Positions 61,641 through 64,000 of a stretch of 64,000 nt of DNA are shown one piece after another. Origin of the DNA: Dipetalonema caudispina (Eukaryota > Nematoda > Chromadorea > Rhabditida > Onchocercidae). The stretch is from the NCBI GenBank assembly GCA_013365325.1, contig JABVXV010000008.1, forward strand, positions 310,001-374,000, read 5' to 3'. The position numbers and the translations under genes are program-made. A model generated the notes under the pieces. It was not told where the DNA came from and made no database searches. It saw nothing but the letters and a program-made list of their open reading frames with translations. Each line of letters opens with the position of its first letter. Position 1 is the stretch's first letter.

Positions 61641-63834
61641 AATGTCTAAAGAAAGTTGCATGAACGGTGCAGTGGCGGTCACGTCAAGTGGTAAGTCTTT
61701 GTTTGCTTGCCTAGAATTCATGCTGACCTGATGGGAGAACTACTACATATAGGTTTGGTTGTTTTCATTTCCATACTGGTCAATTTTTATTTTATGATAT
61801 GAATGAAGTCTAAATTCGTCTCTATGATGCGTCTCAGAGTTTCATTTCAGATGAGAAGGTTGAGAAGAAGCTTAGTAGAAAAGAATTGAAAAAGCTGCAG
61901 AGAAAAGCGGAGTATGAGCGTGAGATTAAAGAAATGGGTGGTACAGTTGAAAATCGAGAAGAAAAAGAGACAGTTGAAAAGAAGGGTCATCTTTTCATAC
62001 TTTTTATATATAAGAAGCAAGATATTTTCACGACATATTGTTTAAATCAGGGTAACGGAGGAAGTAAATATTAGATATTTTTGAAGTTCAGAATATATTG
62101 AATTCCACACATTGAATGAACGTACACTCGAATGTACTTTATGTTGGTTTCTATTTGACCTTCATTGTAAATATATCCGAAGTATTTAGAAAACGGTGGA
62201 ATTGGGTCAGGCGCGGAACTTGGACAGCAGTTTTCCGTCTCGCAGCAAGTAAAGTCAGCCGGACAACGGAATCAACTTGAAAATGCTGTTGACATTAAGG
62301 TTAGTATATTAAGAAAAGCATCTAATTTTTCATTTTTTTGTTGAATGGAGAGGTAATACTGCAGGACTTTAGAATCTGCATAAAAGGAAACCACACAATT
62401 TCAGTTTAATCTATTGGTTATAAGCGAACATGTATTTTTTATATCTCACGTTCTTCAACTTGACATAAATGATGTACAGAGTAAAATATGCACAAAAAAT
62501 AATACATAGATTGCACTACAGCAGATAATTGTGATCACTGATTTTAAGGTTTGTGCTCATTACAGGTGGAAAACTTTGATATTGCAGCTCAAGGACGAGT
62601 TTTGTTTCACAAAGCTGAGTTAACAATAGCTTTTGGAAGACATTATGGTCTTGTTGGCCCAAATGGGTATGCCATAAAATTTTTTCAAGTTCTCATAGTG
62701 TTTCTGTTTCTCACATTTAATAATTATTTTACTGTTTTACAGAATGGGCAAAACCACACTTTTAAAACATATTGCGGCCAGAAAATTGGATATTCCACCA
62801 AATATTGACCTTCTTTATTGTGAACAAGGTGTGTCATAAAATAAATTCAGTATCAGTGAAGTTTTTTTTTACTTAAGTGTTTGTTTCCATAGGGATTTTA
62901 TCTAGTATGCATATTATTATTTAGTTCATCAAATTTCAGAAATTGAAGTTGACAGCACCCCGGCCATTGATGCTGTTGTCAAATCGGACAAAAATCGTCT
63001 AGCTTTGATGGAAGAGGAGGCGCAGTTGATAAAGAAGTTAGAAGAAGGAGATATTTCAGTTGGCGAGCACCTAAAAGAGGTAGTTGTTTGGAGCTATAGC
63101 TGTAAATGCAATGGGAGTTGTCATTGCAAATAAAATAATTGAAATTCCAAAATTTTCGTCAGAACAGTTGTATTGCCAGTTTTTGTTTAAAAAAAGTTTT
63201 CTATAGAATGCAAAATTGCCAGGTCACTGATGAACTGAAGAGTATAAATGCAGACGCAGCAGAGCCAAAAGCGCGCCGTATATTGGCTGGTCTCGGTTTC
63301 ACAAAAACTATGCAAGAAAAAGTTTGTGCTTTTATCCATCCGGTACGCTCTATCGTAAATGTTTCATTAAGCCTGTATTTCAATTTTTTTAGCCGGTTGA
63401 AGCATTTTCGGGTGGTTGGCGTATGCGTATCTCATTAGCCCGCGCCCTTTTCTTGGAACCGACGTTGTTGATGCTTGATGAACCAACCAATCATCTTGAT
63501 TTGAATGCTGTCATTTGGCTTGATAAGTTAGTTTAAAATTTTTACAAATTGTCCTCTCCTCCATTGATTACTAATTATTCTCATTATATTGAGATGTGAG
63601 TAAATTGGTTCTTCCTGCACTCTGTTAGTTCCAAATTAGTTTTAATCAGTATCTTTTATAAATTTGTTTAAATTGATCTAGACTCGCTATCGAGAACCTT
63701 TTATTGCAGCTATTTACAAACTTGGAAAAAAACCTTATTGATTGTCTCCCATGATCAGGGTTTTCTAGACAGTGTGTGCACAGATATTATCGATTTGCAG
63801 GATCAGAAACTGTATTATTACAAAGGAAATTATT
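61641..63834 (+). CDS. abcf-1: ABCF1, soluble ABC ATPase (partial, runs off right edge)
   Basis: Exons 61641-61689, 61851-61985, 62190-62299, 62566-62666, 62743-62828, 62940-63079, 63223-63321, 63393-63526 and 63710-63834 give the first 326 codons. The gene leaves the window through a donor at 63835. ABCF proteins have two nucleotide-binding domains and no membrane spans. ABCF1 associates with eIF2 and ribosomes and promotes translation initiation. Visible: the basic [25 protein letters not shown]...LENAVDIK, then NBD1 with Walker [19 protein letters not shown], signature [16 protein letters not shown], Walker [20 protein letters not shown], switch [19 protein letters not shown] and the ABCF hallmark YYKGNY. 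The N-terminus is much shorter than in human ABCF1. In Walker A the usual K/V after GPNG is M, which is tolerated. The second NBD lies beyond the window. Confidence 0.96.
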
Positions 63835-64000
63835 GTAAGTTTTGAAAGTACAGTACAGTTCTCGCAGGCTTATTTGCACTAGTTAATGCGCAAACTATAC
63901 CGTTAGTAATTAACTGCAATGGAAAAAGTAGAAGAAGTTCGAAATAAGCTATTAAAAAAATAAAAAGCCGATGCAAAACAAGCAAAATAAAGTTATTAAA

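Overview
The window is AT-rich eukaryotic DNA with many small exons, short introns with TTTCAG-type acceptors, nematode-type gene families (an innexin, a MATH-BTB protein) and closely spaced same-strand gene pairs that look like operons. This fits a nematode. A parasitic clade III (filarial/ascarid-like) species is my best guess, but the species cannot be fixed by eye. All gene models below were built by hand from splice signals with reading-frame bookkeeping. Exon phases agree throughout unless stated.

Layout: (1) 167-3072, minus: 3' part of a cysteine-rich, probably dermatopontin-like gene that runs off the left edge. (2) 3.1-6.9 kb: no confident gene, an AAT/GAT simple repeat and one doubtful small spliced ORF. 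(3) 6925-8530, plus: complete seven-exon thymidylate synthase. (4) 9493-12544, plus: MATH-like plus BTB/POZ protein. (5) 12.6-34.3 kb: about 21 kb without a recognisable protein gene. It holds base-composition islands (13.6-14.2, 20.4-21.5, 26.3-27.2 kb), a few orphan ORFs and, at 32.58 kb, a hairpin with a perfect let-7-family seed. (6) 34330-37099, plus: divergent spermidine-synthase-like/METTL13-type methyltransferase. (7) 37.1-40.3 kb: a candidate minus-strand membrane-protein exon. (8) 40361-41522 PIGF and 41734-46509 NPRL2, both plus, 211 bp apart. The NPRL2 intron carries a 100-N assembly gap flanked by identical 121-bp sequence. (9) 49339-52500, minus: complete innexin with a GC-AG intron and possible extra 5' exons up to 54098. 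(10) 56264-61148 WDR36/UTP21 and 61641 to the right edge ABCF1 (5' two-thirds), both plus.

The genes cover separate housekeeping roles: dTMP synthesis, GPI-anchor assembly, GATOR1/TORC1 nutrient signalling, gap junctions, small-subunit processome, and ABCF translation/ribosome function. The most interesting item is the let-7-family microRNA hairpin in the gene-poor stretch. Next are the tandem duplication across a thymidylate synthase splice acceptor and the gap-flanking duplication.
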